The notes below the pieces were generated by a model that was not told the origin of the DNA, made no database searches, and worked only from the letters and a program-made list of their open reading frames with translations. Positions 12,179 to 12,897 of a stretch of DNA of 12,897 nucleotides are shown in pieces; within the stretch, counting starts at the first letter, position 1, and each line of letters begins with the position of its first letter. Both the position numbers and the translations under genes were made by a program. Origin of the DNA: JANWHF01 sp036276235 (GTDB taxonomy: Bacteria; Planctomycetota; Phycisphaerae; Tepidisphaerales; Tepidisphaeraceae); the NCBI GenBank assembly GCA_036276235.1, contig DATBDZ010000476.1, positions 1-12,897 on the forward strand, written 5' to 3'.

Positions 12179-12862
12179 TCACGCCGGGGCCGGCTGCAAC
12201 TGCGAAATAACCATCTCCGGCGTGAGATCGTGGAGCTTTAGTGCACCGCTAACGTCAAATGCCCCGATCCTCGTCCGCCGCAGTTCCGTTAGATATCCGC
12301 CGACCGATAACGCTGCTCCAAGATCGCGCGCCATGGCGCGGATATAGGTTCCGCGACCGCAATCGACGCGAATGCGCGCCAGCGGCCATTCATAGGACAG
12401 CAATTCCGCCGAATAAATACGCACCTTGCGCGGCTCCAGTTCCACCGCCTGCCCGCGCCGGGCGACGTCGTACGCACGCTGCCCGCCGATCTTCAGCGCG
12501 CTAAACGAGGGTGGCTTTTGGAGGATTTCACCGACCATCGCGCCCAGCGCCGCGCTGACCTGAGCGAGCGCAGGAATCGCTCGAACTTCAACTGGCTCTT
12601 CAGCCGAATCCAGATCATCGGTCGGCGTGTTGGCGCCGAACTTGATCGTGGCCTCGTATTGCTTGGGCGCATCCATCAGATGTTCGCACGATTTGGTCGC
12701 CTTGCCGATCAGCAGCAGGAGCACGCCGGTAGCGAAAGGATCGAGCGTGCCGGCATGGCCGATCTTGGTGCCGCGCGGAAGCAAGCGCTTCACGCGATCC
12801 ACCGCCCGCGCCGAAGAAATGCCAGGGGGCTTGTCGAGGTTGAGGATTCCATTGACTTGCAT
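12179..12862 (-). CDS. truB: tRNA pseudouridine(55) synthase
   Basis: The 227-residue product isomerises uridine 55 of the tRNA T-loop to pseudouridine. It starts with the family signature NGILNLDKPPGISS (4-17) and contains GHAGTLDPFATGVL (35-48), in which D41 is the catalytic aspartate. KQYEATIKFG (67-76) supplies the conserved tyrosine region, and CGRGTYIRAMARDLG (168-182) and LTELRRTRIGAFDV (191-204) complete the fold. It is shorter than the roughly 310-residue E. coli enzyme and ends soon after the catalytic domain, so it has no C-terminal PUA domain; short forms are known. The ATG at 12862 fits the usual start; only a weak AAAGA lies before it. In many bacteria truB follows rbfA or infB, which would be to the right of the window. 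The call is firm. Confidence 0.97.
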   Translation of the reverse strand: MQVNGILNLDKPPGISSARAVDRVKRLLPRGTKIGHAGTLDPFATGVLLLLIGKATKSCEHLMDAPKQYEATIKFGANTPTDDLDSAEEPVEVRAIPALAQVSAALGAMVGEILQKPPSFSALKIGGQRAYDVARRGQAVELEPRKVRIYSAELLSYEWPLARIRVDCGRGTYIRAMARDLGAALSVGGYLTELRRTRIGAFDVSGALKLHDLTPEMVISQLQPAPA

Positions 12863-12883
12863 GATCTTTACTCAAGACCAAAC

Positions 12884-12897
12884 GGCGGGCAGTGCTC
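12884..12897. repeat. Partial REP-like hairpin of family 2 at the window edge
   Basis: GGCGGGCAGTGC repeats the stem and loop of the pair at 2588-2648, with one change (C to T at 12896) before the window ends. It lies just upstream of the truB start. The flanking tag and any partner arm are outside the window. Confidence 0.6.

Noticed and set aside
12615..12881. Minus-strand reading frame of 88 codons at the start of truB
   Set aside because: It is a frame-shifted shadow of truB without motifs; the truB frame keeps the full catalytic signature.

Overview
The window looks like chromosomal DNA of a planctomycete (phylum Planctomycetota, class not determined). The main reason is the minus-strand pair of a PSCyt1-DUF1549-DUF1553 protein with a DUF1501 protein, a gene pair expanded in that phylum. 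The high GC content, patchy Shine-Dalgarno use and abundant small palindromic intergenic repeats fit this. No phage, plasmid, insertion sequence, tRNA, rRNA or CRISPR array was seen.

Layout. Positions 1-1080 (minus) hold the first 360 codons of a polytopic membrane protein: a PGPGW-like N-terminal hairpin joined to the start of a flippase-like LPG_synthase_TM (UPF0104) domain. It runs off the left edge. Facing it are hpt (1297-1863, plus), a purine salvage enzyme, and an overlapping gene for a membrane-anchored bacterial PH-domain protein (1844-2470). After a gene-free stretch rich in repeats comes a compact plus-strand operon (2813-6953) with three genes: a membrane-tethered thioredoxin-fold protein with a Cys-Pro-Cys motif, a multi-pass sensor histidine kinase with a GVLHNVGN H-box, and a REC-GGDEF-EAL response regulator. 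Gaps and overlaps in this operon are 2 nt and -16 nt, with good ribosome binding sites. I read it as a signalling module in which a periplasmic redox or metal state sets cyclic-di-GMP levels; the membrane-to-cyclic-di-GMP route is strongly supported and the nature of the signal is inference. The right half is minus-strand: truB (12179-12862), then the DUF1549/DUF1553 protein (8816-11914), then the DUF1501 Tat-exported protein (7180-8610).

All five larger gene gaps contain inverted pairs of short hairpin repeats, and each gap uses a different family. Four of the five families share one architecture: a perfect 7-8 bp stem with a 3-5 nt loop, flanked on one side by GTAG or GTGG. This is the hallmark of REP sequences handled by RAYT (Y1 tyrosine) transposases. 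In two families the sequence differences between copies are compensatory, so stem pairing is preserved. A sixth, GTRG-free palindrome (stem of 12 bp) brackets one of the pairs, giving a nested structure inside the DUF1553-DUF1501 transcription unit. No transposase gene lies in the window. The REP architecture and the CPC-protein/kinase/GGDEF-EAL operon are the two most interesting signals here.
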